64,000 bases of DNA from Bog-473 sp963783245 (GTDB lineage Bacteria; Actinomycetota; Acidimicrobiia; Acidimicrobiales; RAAP-2), in contig CAWAMS010000003.1 of the NCBI GenBank assembly GCA_963783245.1, positions 682,001-746,000 of the forward strand, given 5' to 3'. The notes under the pieces were generated by a model, which saw only the letters and a list, made by a program, of their open reading frames with translations, made no database searches and was not told the origin of the DNA. The number at the start of each line of letters is the position of its first letter. The first letter of the stretch is position 1. Positions 46,232 through 55,481 of the stretch are shown one piece after another. Both the position numbers and the translations under genes were made by a program.

Positions 46232-47422
46232 ATGACGCATGAGGAGGCGTCCAGATCCGCCGAATACATCCCATTGAGCCTGCATATGCCGACGCTGGAG
46301 GATCTGCCACCGGTCAGAGGGCGACGCGTTCTCGTCCGATCTGATCTCAATGCCCCATTGCGGGCAAAGCCCGGCGGCGGTTTCGAAGTGGCCGACGATT
46401 TTCGTCTACGCTCATCGGTCCCCACACTTGATTGGTTGTCCGCGCATGGTGCGCTCGTGACCGTCTGCAGCCACCTAGGTCGCCCCAAGGGCAAAGTGGA
46501 TGCCTGCTTCGCCATGGCTCCGGTCCGCGAGGCACTTTCGGTTATGGCGCCAGGCGTCACGGTGATGGAGAATCTCCGATTCGACCCCGGCGAAGAAGCG
46601 AATGATCCGGATTTCGTGCGTCGCCTCGTCGACGGATTCGACTACTACGTCAATGATGCATTCGGAGCCTGCCACCGCACCCACGGGTCGATCGTGGGAC
46701 CTCCAGCCCTTCTGCCGAGCGCGGCGGGACGGCTCCTTCAACGCGAAGTTGAAGCACTCTCACGCCTCATGATCGATCCAGCTCGACCATTTGTAGCGGT
46801 GGTGGGTGGAGCAAAGGTCTCCGACAAACTGGCCGTCCTGCGTACACTAAGTGAACAGGTCGACCACCTGCTGCTCGGCGGCGCCATGTGTTTTACATTT
46901 CTCGCCGCGCTCGGGCACGAGATCGGCGCCTCCCATCTTGAACCAGAATTCCTGGACGAGGCGCGCTCCCTCTTGGGCTCGCAGTCCGCACTGCAACTCC
47001 CGAGCGACCTCGTGGGCCTCTCTCCAGGCGGGCTATTGGGGATCGGAACGCAGCCGACCGGTACCGTACGGCAATTCGGTAACGAACTCCTGCCGGATTG
47101 GCAGGGAGTTGACATTGGTCCTGCTACTCGCAACAGCTTTTCTGAGACAATCGGCCACGCGTGGACGATCCTCTGGAATGGGCCCATGGGTGTCTTTGAG
47201 GACCGACGATTTGAGGAAGGCACCCGCGCCCTCGCCGAAGCTGTCGCCTTGTCCCCAGGGTACACAGTCGTCGGCGGCGGCGAGACGGCGGCGGCACTTC
47301 ACAACTTCGGCTTGGAAGACCGTATCGATCACATCTCGAGTGGGGGTGGGGCCACACTCGAGCTGCTCGAGAAAGGTGACCTGCCCGGGCTCGCGGCACT
47401 GCGCTCAGGGCTGTACCACTAG
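46232..47422 (+). CDS. pgk: Phosphoglycerate kinase
   Basis: A 396-residue PGK. The substrate-binding block is RRVLVRSDLNAPL, then CSHLGRPKGK, FVAVVGGAKVSDKLAVL and, in the nucleotide lobe, LWNGPMGVFE and TVVGGGETAAAL. It makes ATP from 1,3-bisphosphoglycerate. It is the last gene of the box G operon. A second ATG at 46286 would remove an 18-residue lead and is possible. Confidence 0.94.
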   Translation: MTHEEASRSAEYIPLSLHMPTLEDLPPVRGRRVLVRSDLNAPLRAKPGGGFEVADDFRLRSSVPTLDWLSAHGALVTVCSHLGRPKGKVDACFAMAPVREALSVMAPGVTVMENLRFDPGEEANDPDFVRRLVDGFDYYVNDAFGACHRTHGSIVGPPALLPSAAGRLLQREVEALSRLMIDPARPFVAVVGGAKVSDKLAVLRTLSEQVDHLLLGGAMCFTFLAALGHEIGASHLEPEFLDEARSLLGSQSALQLPSDLVGLSPGGLLGIGTQPTGTVRQFGNELLPDWQGVDIGPATRNSFSETIGHAWTILWNGPMGVFEDRRFEEGTRALAEAVALSPGYTVVGGGETAAALHNFGLEDRIDHISSGGGATLELLEKGDLPGLAALRSGLYH

Positions 47423-47434
47423 GGCCGCACTCGG

Positions 47435-49865
47435 TTACCCCCTTTTCTTCACCGGCGTTCCCGATTCCGCATCTTCACTCTCTCGAAGGCGTTCGAGCTC
47501 GAGCACCCGGCGCGTCGTCTTCAGAACCGTGTCGGGATTGAGACTCATGGAGTCGATTCCGAGTTCGACGAGATATTCAGCCATGTCGGGATAGTCGGAT
47601 GGCGCCTGCCCGCACAGCCCGGAGTGGATTTGATTACGTCGACAACCTTCGACGGCCAGCCGAATCATCTCTTTGACACCCTCATCCCGCTCGTCGTAGT
47701 CGAAGGCCACGATCTCGCTATCCCGATCCACTCCCAATGTCAGTTGCGTGAGGTCGTTGGAGCCGATCGAGAATCCGTCAAAGTACTTGGCAAACCGGTC
47801 GATCAAAATGACGTTGTTTGGGATCTCACACATCGCATAGACCTTGAGGCCGTTCTCGCCACGTGTTAGTCCGAGCTCGGCCATACGCGCCAGCACCTGC
47901 TCGGCTTCAGCGACGCGTCGAACGAATGGCAGCATGAGGACAACATTCGTCAGTCCCATCTGCTCGCGCACTCTCTTCATGGCCTTGCACTCAAGTGCAA
48001 ACCCCTCGGCGTACGCTGGATGCGCGTAGCGCGACGCGCCACGAAATCCGAGCATTGGATTGTTTTCCGATGGCTCGAAGTCTGCTCCACCGAGAAGACT
48101 GGCATATTCGTTCGTTTTGAAATCCGACATGCGCACAATCACCGGTTTCGGCCAAAACGCCGCAGCAATCGTGCCGATCCCCTCAGAGAGCCGCTCTACG
48201 AAGAACTGCTCACCGTCGGGATAGTGGCGGATCAAACGTGCCAACGCCGCGCGATCCTCGGGGCTGGTCACCTTCTCAGGATGTAGGAGCGCAAGGGGGT
48301 GGGCGCGAATCGACTCACTGATTATGAATTCCATGCGAGCCAAACCCACCCCGTCGTTGGGTAGAAGCGATGTCTTGAAAGCGAGATCCGGATTTCCGAG
48401 ATTGATCATGACCTCGGTTTTCGGTCGAGCGAGATCGCCCACATCACTACGTTCTACATGGAAACTCACGTCACCGTGATACACCCGTCCCGTAGCTCCC
48501 TCCGCACACGAGACCGTCACGCAGGTACCACTCGGCACTGATGTCGTGGCGTCCCCCACTCCAACAACGGCCGGGACGCCGAGCTCGCGGGCGATAATCG
48601 CTGCGTGACAAGTCCGTCCGCCTCGGTTGGTCACGATCGCCGCGGCGGTTTTCATCACGGGCTCCCAGTCCGGACTGGTCGAATCCGCTACCAGGATCTC
48701 GCCCGGTCGAAACTCTGCAAGGCGCGCCACACTCTCGATGACGCGCGCCGTCCCCGAGGCGATCTTCTCTCCGACCGCCCTCCCTTCGGCGATGACCCCT
48801 CCAGCTCCCCTCAAGGACGTACGTCTCGAGAAGCGAAGCCTGGCGCTGGGAAGCCACCGTCTCGGGTCGTGCCTGGACGATGTAAAGCTTGCCGTCAACG
48901 CCGTCCTTCGCCCATTCCACGTCCATCGGTCGACCGTAATGAGCCTCGATGGCGATGGCGCTGTCCGCGAGCTTGAGAACATCGTCATCGCACAGGGAGA
49001 AGTGCTCACGGTCGCTTTTCGGCGTCGGAATGTTGCGCGTGGTGTATTTCGTCTCTCCCTCGACGAAGACCATCTTCACGGCCTTGTCGCCCAGTCGTCG
49101 GCGCAGCACTGCGCGGTATCCGGCCAACAGAGTCGGCTTGTGTACGTAGAACTCATCGGGGTCAACCGCTCCCTGCACCACATTCTCACCGAGACCGTAC
49201 GATCCGGTGACGAACACCACATCACGAAAACCCGACTCGGTGTCCAGCGAGAACATCACGCCGGAAGAAGAGAGATCCGAGCGAACCATCTTCATCACAC
49301 CAATGGACAGTGCCACCTTGTAATGATCGAAGCCCTGGTCAATACGATAGTGGATCGAGCGATCGGTGAAGAGGCTGGCAAAGCATCGGCGACACGCATC
49401 GAGCAGGCTTTCCTCGCCATAGACATTCAGGAACGTGTCTTGCTGGCCAGCGAAGCTCGCATTTGGCAGATCTTCGGCCGTGGCTGAGGAGCGCACAGCA
49501 AGGCTTACATCTTCGCCGTACTCATCCTGAAGGCGCCGATAGCCGGAAAGAATCTCGGCCGCGAGATCGTCGGGCAGCCCTGCCCCGTAGACGATCTCCC
49601 GAGCTCGCTTGGCCCGGCGTGCCAGGTCGACCACATCATTCGGGACCAGGCCGTCGAGCGCCTCATGCAGCGCCTTCACGGCCCCCGTCTGTTCGAGCAT
49701 GTAACGGTAGGCCGCGGCGGTGGTCGCGTAACCGTTTGGCACCAGGACTCCTCGGCCGGAGAGCTTCTGGTACATCTCGCCTAAGGAGGCGTTCTTCCCT
49801 CCGACCACAGGCACGTCCTCGATGCCGAACTCATCGAAGAATTTGACGTAAGTGGGATCTGTCAT
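47435..49865 (-). CDS. ppsA: Phosphoenolpyruvate synthase (PpsA; one frameshift)
   Basis: About 809 residues. The N-terminal ATP-grasp part has VPVVGGKNASLGEMYQKL and LAVRSSATAEDLPNASFAGQ; the phospho-His is in GGRTCHAAIIAREL; the C-terminal barrel has GLARMEFIISESIRAHP and GLCGQAPSD with the catalytic Cys. A G run at 48807-48810 (minus-strand GGGG) has one base too many; GGG restores LEGAGGVIAEGRAVG. The start at 49865 is favoured because AGGAGGA lies 6 nt upstream. It interconverts pyruvate and PEP. It is downstream of the CBS gene and box H. Confidence 0.9.
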
Positions 49866-49991
49866 GATCATTCCTCCTGTAGCGGCGGTGGCGACAACTC
49901 AGAGTCTTGGAACGGGGGCTGCGTGCATCGATGCCGGAGAGATCGAACGTTGCCACCTCAGCCAGCAAGGGGACACCGGCAAAGCGGGTGC

Positions 49992-50417
49992 TTACTCGAC
50001 GTCGGACGATTTGGAAGCTATGAGGTCGAGGACGTCCTCGGAAACGACGAGACCAACGATCTCGCCCTTCTCGGTAACGGGGACATGTCGAATGTGTTTA
50101 CCCGCCATCTGCCGGATACCCTCCAAAACGGTCACGGTTGGCGAAACCGCGATCAAGTCAGAGGCGACATCCGCGACCCAAGTCGTGTCGGGGTCCGCTC
50201 GTTGTGCCAAGACACGAACAATGTCGCTCTCGGTCACGATGCTCGATGGGCCCTTGGGCCCGAGGACTACGGCCACACCATTCCCCTGAGCCACCATGGC
50301 CTGGGTAACCGACCGCAACGTGCTTTCCGGATCGACGAACGAGGGTGCGCCCCGCATGATGTGGGCAACCGGACAGAGAAGATCACACCGGTGAGAGGTT
50401 TTCCTGCTGATCGTCAT
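49992..50417 (-). CDS. HRP1-like CBS-pair protein
   Basis: About 141 residues from ATG 50417, which follows AAAGGAGGCGAC. Two CBS motifs are visible: PVAHIMRGAPSFVDPESTLR with GVAVVLGPKGP, and WVADVASDLIAVSPTVTV with IRHVPVTEKGEIVGLVVSED. Small stand-alone CBS-pair proteins such as mycobacterial Rv2626c (HRP1) are among the most strongly DosR-induced proteins. Box H lies 65 bp upstream. Confidence 0.88.
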   Translation of the reverse strand: MTISRKTSHRCDLLCPVAHIMRGAPSFVDPESTLRSVTQAMVAQGNGVAVVLGPKGPSSIVTESDIVRVLAQRADPDTTWVADVASDLIAVSPTVTVLEGIRQMAGKHIRHVPVTEKGEIVGLVVSEDVLDLIASKSSDVE

Positions 50418-50482
50418 TGTCGCCTCCTTTCCCACGCGCAGAGTCCTTCCCTCACGATGGGCCAGGGTCCGAGGAGTCGCTA

Positions 50483-50496
50483 GGGCCGTTGGTCCC
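50483..50496 (-). promoter_or_regulatory. DosR-type box H (GGGCCGTTGGTCCC)
   Basis: Full match; on the minus strand GGGACCAACGGCCC followed by TA, toward the CBS / ppsA operon. Confidence 0.7.
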
Positions 50497-50529
50497 TGGT
50501 GCCGGCGAGCGCATGAGACACCCGGACTT

Positions 50530-50543
50530 GGGACCTACGGCCC
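50530..50543 (+). promoter_or_regulatory. DosR-type box I (GGGACCTACGGCCC)
   Basis: Full match followed by TATGC, ending 35 bp before the PfkB-family gene. Confidence 0.7.
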
Positions 50544-50578
50544 TATGCAAGGTGGAGGAGTGAGGGTTCCATGGTTGC

Positions 50579-51578
50579 ATGTGCCCGTGGGATGTCATAA
50601 GTGTCGGCGACACCGCGACGGATGTCTTTATCCGACTGATCGAAGGTCGGATAAAGACGGTTGAGGACGAGGCGGGACGGTGGCTCATGGTCCCGTACGG
50701 CGACAAGGTGCCGTTCGATCATGCCCAAACGGTCGAGTCGGGTGGCAACGCCGCGAACGCTGCGGTCGCGTTTGCCCGATTGGGTCTTGCCACCGCGTTC
50801 GCCACCCACGTGGGTGACGACCAAGTGGGGCGCGACATCCAACTCGCACTGCGAAAAGAAGCCGTTGACACGCATCTCTTGAGGGTCGATCCGGGCGTGC
50901 CCAGTAATCGGAACTTCGTTCTTTGGTTCGGAGAGGATCGAACGATCCTCGTCCGTCACCAGATCTACGATTATCATTGGACGCATCTGCGGCCGAGCGA
51001 GATTCCCCGCTGGCTCTATCTGAGTTCAGTGGGCTCTGACGCTCCTCGGTACTACGACCAACTGTCCGAATGGCTCGGTGCGGAGCCAGCCGTTCGCTTC
51101 GCATTTCAGCCAGGCACGTTTCAGATCAAACTGTGGAACGCACGCCCTCGCAGCTCTCTATCGCCGAGCCGACCTCCTCGTGTGCAATCGAGAGGAGGCT
51201 GTGGAGATAGGAGGTGGAGATATCCATGACATCGCCGACCTGCTCCAAAGGCTCCACGGATTAGGGGCGCGCACGGTCGTCATCACCGACGGGCCTGCAG
51301 GAGCATTTGCTTCAGACGGGGCCGCCCGCTACTGCGTGCCTTCCTATCCGGACCCAGCGCCCCCGACGGACAGGACGGGCGCCGGAGATGCCTTCACCGC
51401 CACATTGATGGCGGCTCTCTGCAAAGGGCATTCACTCGATGTAGCCCTCGCTTGGGCTCCTATCAATGCCATGAGCGTGGTCCGACATGTCGGGTCACAA
51501 GCGGGACTCCTAGGGGAACACGAGGTGAAGCAATGGCTTGATCAGGCTCCAGCCGACTACGTGGTCAGCAAGTGGTGA
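50579..51578 (+). CDS. PfkB-family carbohydrate kinase (frameshifted)
   Basis: About 332 residues across one break near 51135 (FQIKL to THALAALYRRADLLVCNREE). The first PfkB signature region is SGGNAANAAVAFARLG and the second DRTGAGDAFTATLMAAL with the catalytic Asp. Substrate is a sugar or sugar phosphate. A PfkB protein (Rv2029c) is a known DosR-regulon member, and in this operon context a phosphofructokinase role is plausible. Box I lies just upstream. Confidence 0.85.
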
Positions 51579-51627
51579 CGAGGAACGAATACCAAATGCT
51601 CTCGAACTTACAAAGCTGCATGGGTCG

Positions 51628-52539
51628 ATGACCGCGAGCGGGAGTCGTCGGAGCATTGCTGTCGATCTGGGTGGGACCAACCTCAGAGTGGCCGTCGTTG
51701 ACGGAAACGGCCTGCTCCTCACGCGGCACAAAGTTCTGACGCCGTCCCAGGGATCGATCACTGATGCCATCGTCAAGCTCATCGCTGGTCTCGAGTGTGA
51801 TCCGGAATGTCCTGCCGTGGTCGCGGTACCGGGCCTCGTCGATTACGGGCGTCGATGCGCACTGTGGGCACCACACTTACCTCCCTCGTGGGTCGCCGAA
51901 CTCACCGAGGATCGCCTGGCGTCCCGATTCCATAGGCATGTGTCCATCGCCAACGACGCCGATCTCGCCGCGGTGGGAGAGACCTACTTCGGCGCCGGGA
52001 GAAATTCCACTGACGTTGTCTTCCTCACCGTCTCGACCGGCATCGGCGCCGGAGTATTGTTGAACCGCCATTTGGTGCACGGGCGCCGATCGGTGGCGGA
52101 GATCGGCCATACGATCATCGATCGACACGCCTTCTCGAATGGAGAGCCCGCCACACTCGAAGAACTCGCCTCTGGTAGTAGCGTCCCGCGTCTCGCACAA
52201 ATTGGTGCCGTTCAGGCCCGCACCGGTGAGCAACTCGAGGCTCTCGAAGAAATCGGCGATGATCGGGCCATCGCTCTCTGGCGGCAGATAGTTGAGGCCG
52301 TCACGATCGGCATCATCAATCTCGCATGGTGTTACGGACCCGATCTGATCATCATCGGTGGGGGAATCGGGCGGGAACGACCACTCCTTGACCCTGTGCA
52401 AGCGAGATTGTCCCAGGTCGCTCCAACCATCGCCATGACGTTCTCCCTCGTGGAGGAGGAGCTAGGCGACGACGCGGGCCTCATCGGTGCCGCTGCTTGG
52501 GATCGGGCAACGCGATCCGAGCCGCTGGACCGCCGTTGA
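51628..52539 (+). CDS. ROK-family sugar kinase (glucokinase-like)
   Basis: A 303-residue ROK kinase from ATG 51628 (MTASGSRRSIAVDLGGTNLR). The ATP phosphate loop is DLGGTNLRVAVVD, the catalytic Asp lies in SIANDADLAAVGE, and STGIGAGVLLNRHLVHGRRS is conserved. The usual Zn-finger CxCGxxGCxE is replaced by AFSNGEPATLEELASG, so the metal is absent. It probably phosphorylates glucose; sugar specificity is inferred. It is 49 bp after the PfkB gene. Confidence 0.85.
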   Translation: MTASGSRRSIAVDLGGTNLRVAVVDGNGLLLTRHKVLTPSQGSITDAIVKLIAGLECDPECPAVVAVPGLVDYGRRCALWAPHLPPSWVAELTEDRLASRFHRHVSIANDADLAAVGETYFGAGRNSTDVVFLTVSTGIGAGVLLNRHLVHGRRSVAEIGHTIIDRHAFSNGEPATLEELASGSSVPRLAQIGAVQARTGEQLEALEEIGDDRAIALWRQIVEAVTIGIINLAWCYGPDLIIIGGGIGRERPLLDPVQARLSQVAPTIAMTFSLVEEELGDDAGLIGAAAWDRATRSEPLDRR

Positions 52540-52589
52540 ACTCATCTGTCATTCCCGGAATATGGCGCCGATCGCACGCCAGGCGATAC

Positions 52590-54104
52590 TCAGTCCAGAT
52601 GCATGGTGCCGTGGCGCATATAGCGTGTGTGCCAAGAAAGTGCTTCATCGAGTAGGTGGGGCGTGTGCTGGCCGGGTGCTCCGGCCACGGCCCTCTCAAA
52701 ATAATCGAGAAGCGCCTCCCGGTAATCGGGATGGGCGCACTGTTCGATCATGCGTCGGGCACGGTGCTGAGGCGCCAATCCCCGTAAGTCCGCCACGCCC
52801 TGCTCTGTGATGATCACGTGTACGTCGTGCTCGGTGTGATCGATGTGACTGACCATCGGGACAATGCGAGAGATGGACCCGCCCTTCGCCGTCGAATGCG
52901 TGACGAACAACGAAATGTACGCATTTCGCGCAAAATCGCCCGATCCCCCGATCCCATTTTGGATGCTCGAGCCCATGATATGAGACGAGTTCACATTGCC
53001 GTAGATATCGGCTTCGATCATCCCGTTCATAGCGAGGCAGCCAAGTCGACGTATGACCTCCGGATGATTGCTGATGTCTTGGGAACGCAGGACGATCCGA
53101 CTTCGGTAAAAGTCGAAATTCTCCTGCAGCTCCAGACTTGCGCCGTCACTCAGAGAGAATGCCGTCGCAGATGCGGACACCAATGTGCCCGACCGCAGCA
53201 TCCGTAACATGCCGTCCTGGATCACCTCGGTGTAGGCGGTCAGCGAGCGGAAAGGTCCCTCATCCAGTTCGCCGAGGACTGCGTTGGCAACGTTGCCGAC
53301 GCCGGACTGCAGGGGCAGCAACGTAGGTGGAAGCCGACCCTTCTCGACTTCGTGTGTCAGAAATTCGACGATATGACCAGCAATACAAACTGATTCGTCA
53401 TCAGTGGCCCTGAACTGCGTGTGGCGATCAGGACTGTCGGTTGGCACCACTGCGACGATCTTCTCGTGCGGGCAAAAGAGGTACGGTTGACCGATGCGAT
53501 CATCCGGTCTGAGGATCGGGATCGGCTTTCGGTGCGGAGGAAGGGCCGTGCCGTAATAGATGTCGTGCACACCCTCGAGCTCCTCGGGCTGCCAGGAATT
53601 CACCTCCAGGATCACCTTGTCTGCCAATTCGAGCCACGTCTTGTTGTTTCCAACCGACGAAGAGGGTACGAGCGCACCATCGGGCGTGATTCCAGATACT
53701 TCAATCAGCGCCACGTCGAGGTGACCGAAGAAGCCTTCCCAGGCCATCTGGGCCACGTGGGAGAGGTGCACGTCGAGATACTCCATCTCTCCCGCATTGA
53801 TCTTGGCCCGGCTCACGGGGTCCGACATGTAAGGCAGACGAAGCTCGATGCCATCGACCGCTGCCAGTGCGCCGTCGAGATCGGGACCCGTAGATGCACC
53901 GGTCCAGACGTTCACGGTGAATGGCGCTCCTCGGCCATGTGCCTCACCGATGCGTCGCGCCAGGGCTTGGGGCACCTCTTTCGGATACCCGGACCCCGTG
54001 AACCCACTCATTCCGATGGTCGATCCGTTTACGATCAGAGCGGCTGCCTCATCGGCAGTCATCACCTTGCCCATGAGGTCCGGACTGCGGATTGGATTTC
54101 CCAT
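52590..54104 (-). CDS. Acetyl-CoA hydrolase / succinyl-CoA:acetate CoA-transferase family
   Basis: A 504-residue class I CoA-transferase. The catalytic Glu is in NGMIEADIYGNVNS; the GxG oxyanion loop is NGIGGSGDFARNAYIS, and ITEQGVADLRGLAP is the family C-terminal block. It would convert acetyl-CoA to acetate, either directly or with succinate as CoA acceptor, which can recover energy from the acetyl-CoA made by the PFOR. Box J lies 108 bp upstream in the shared divergent region. Confidence 0.9.
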   Translation of the reverse strand: MGNPIRSPDLMGKVMTADEAAALIVNGSTIGMSGFTGSGYPKEVPQALARRIGEAHGRGAPFTVNVWTGASTGPDLDGALAAVDGIELRLPYMSDPVSRAKINAGEMEYLDVHLSHVAQMAWEGFFGHLDVALIEVSGITPDGALVPSSSVGNNKTWLELADKVILEVNSWQPEELEGVHDIYYGTALPPHRKPIPILRPDDRIGQPYLFCPHEKIVAVVPTDSPDRHTQFRATDDESVCIAGHIVEFLTHEVEKGRLPPTLLPLQSGVGNVANAVLGELDEGPFRSLTAYTEVIQDGMLRMLRSGTLVSASATAFSLSDGASLELQENFDFYRSRIVLRSQDISNHPEVIRRLGCLAMNGMIEADIYGNVNSSHIMGSSIQNGIGGSGDFARNAYISLFVTHSTAKGGSISRIVPMVSHIDHTEHDVHVIITEQGVADLRGLAPQHRARRMIEQCAHPDYREALLDYFERAVAGAPGQHTPHLLDEALSWHTRYMRHGTMHLD

Positions 54105-54211
54105 GAAGCCAACTCTCGCGCACCAAGTAACCCGACGGACACCTATCGCATCGGGGGGCTTTGCGGGGACTCCTTGCGGACGCCCGCCTACCGCGACTCC
54201 CCCACGGGCTG

Positions 54212-54225
54212 GGGCCTTTCGGCCC
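54212..54225 (+). promoter_or_regulatory. DosR-type box J (GGGCCTTTCGGCCC)
   Basis: Full match followed by TACTC. It lies between the CoA-transferase (108 bp) and the M50 protease (76 bp); the direction points to the protease but it may serve both. Confidence 0.68.
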
Positions 54226-54301
54226 TACTCACTCGCGGCAGACGTCGCCATGCTGATCGAGGGGGCGGAGAGACCGCTACCAGGACCACGGCGACTGGAC
54301 G

Positions 54302-55453
54302 ATGGAACAGAACATACGGCTCGGCAGGATCGCTGGGGTACCTGTCGGCATCAACTGGAGCATCCTTGTCATCTTCTGGCTCATCGCCTGGGAGCTCGCC
54401 GATCTCGTCCTACCGGGCTACAGCCCCCACGAAACCAGCACCACGTACTGGGTGGTTGGGATCTTCGCCACCCTGTTGTTCTTCGCCTCCCTATTCCTCC
54501 ACGAGGTGTCCCACGCCATCGTGGCCAAGAGGAACGGCGTCGGGGTCCGTCGTATCACCCTATGGTTGTTCGGAGGGGTATCCGAGCTCGAGAGTGAGGC
54601 CCTGACCCCCGGGGCGGACTTCCGGATCGCGGTCGTGGGCCCCCTCACGAGCTTGGCGCTCGCCGGGATGTTCGGCGCCCTCGTCCTTGTCGTTGGCCAC
54701 AGCGGGAGCCATCAGGAGATCCTGGTCAGCGCCTTGGGCTGGTTGGGGTGGATCAACCTGCTCCTCGGCGGGTTCAACTTGATCCCTGCCGCACCGCTCG
54801 ATGGCGGTCGGGTACTGCGCTCTGCCCTTTGGAAGCACAGCGGTGACCGCGTTCGTGCGGCCAGAACGGCGACGCGCACGGGGCAGGCCTTCGGCTATGC
54901 GCTCGTGATCCTCGGGGTTCTCGAGTTCCTCGCAGTGGGAATTGTGGGTTTGTGGTACGTCTTCTTGGGATGGTTCCTCTTATCGGCGGCCCGCAGCGAG
55001 GAAAGTGCAGCGGTCATGCGGTCCTCGCTGGCCGGTGTCCACGTCCGCGACATCATGACCCCGAGTCCGACGACGTTCCCATCGAACATGACGGTGGCAG
55101 AGCTTCTCGACATCCAACTTCACCGCTACCGATTCAGCTCGTACCCCCTCGTCTCACCAACCGGGAAGCTAGAAGGCCTGACAACCATGAGCAGGATTCG
55201 TCACGTTCCAGCAGAACACCGGCCGGAAACACATCTGATCGACGTGGCCTGCCCGTTATCTGACGTCCCAATTGGAAGTGTCAATGAAGCGATGCCCGAT
55301 CTGCTTCAACGCATGCAGACATCGCAGGACGGCAGGGCACTGGTGATTGACGGCAATGGCCGCTTGCTGGGAATCGTGTCACCGAGTGATATCGCCCGCT
55401 TCGTGCAACTCTCCATGCTCCAGTCTCAGGCGCGGCACATCCAGCGGAAGTGA
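54302..55453 (+). CDS. Site-2-protease-like M50 metalloprotease with C-terminal CBS pair (Rip3-like)
   Basis: A 383-residue membrane protease. The Zn site FLHEVSHAIVAKRNG gives HExxH in a membrane helix, and NLIPAAPLDGGRVL supplies the third ligand. About six membrane segments precede a CBS pair (VRDIMTPSPTTFPSNMTVAE to LLGIVSPSDIARF). The order M50 then CBS matches mycobacterial Rv2625c (Rip3), a DosR-regulon protein. It probably cleaves membrane-bound regulators in response to an adenylate or energy signal. Downstream of box J. Confidence 0.9.
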   Translation: MEQNIRLGRIAGVPVGINWSILVIFWLIAWELADLVLPGYSPHETSTTYWVVGIFATLLFFASLFLHEVSHAIVAKRNGVGVRRITLWLFGGVSELESEALTPGADFRIAVVGPLTSLALAGMFGALVLVVGHSGSHQEILVSALGWLGWINLLLGGFNLIPAAPLDGGRVLRSALWKHSGDRVRAARTATRTGQAFGYALVILGVLEFLAVGIVGLWYVFLGWFLLSAARSEESAAVMRSSLAGVHVRDIMTPSPTTFPSNMTVAELLDIQLHRYRFSSYPLVSPTGKLEGLTTMSRIRHVPAEHRPETHLIDVACPLSDVPIGSVNEAMPDLLQRMQTSQDGRALVIDGNGRLLGIVSPSDIARFVQLSMLQSQARHIQRK

Positions 55454-55481
55454 TGCGCATCTGTCCCGATAAGGGAATCCG

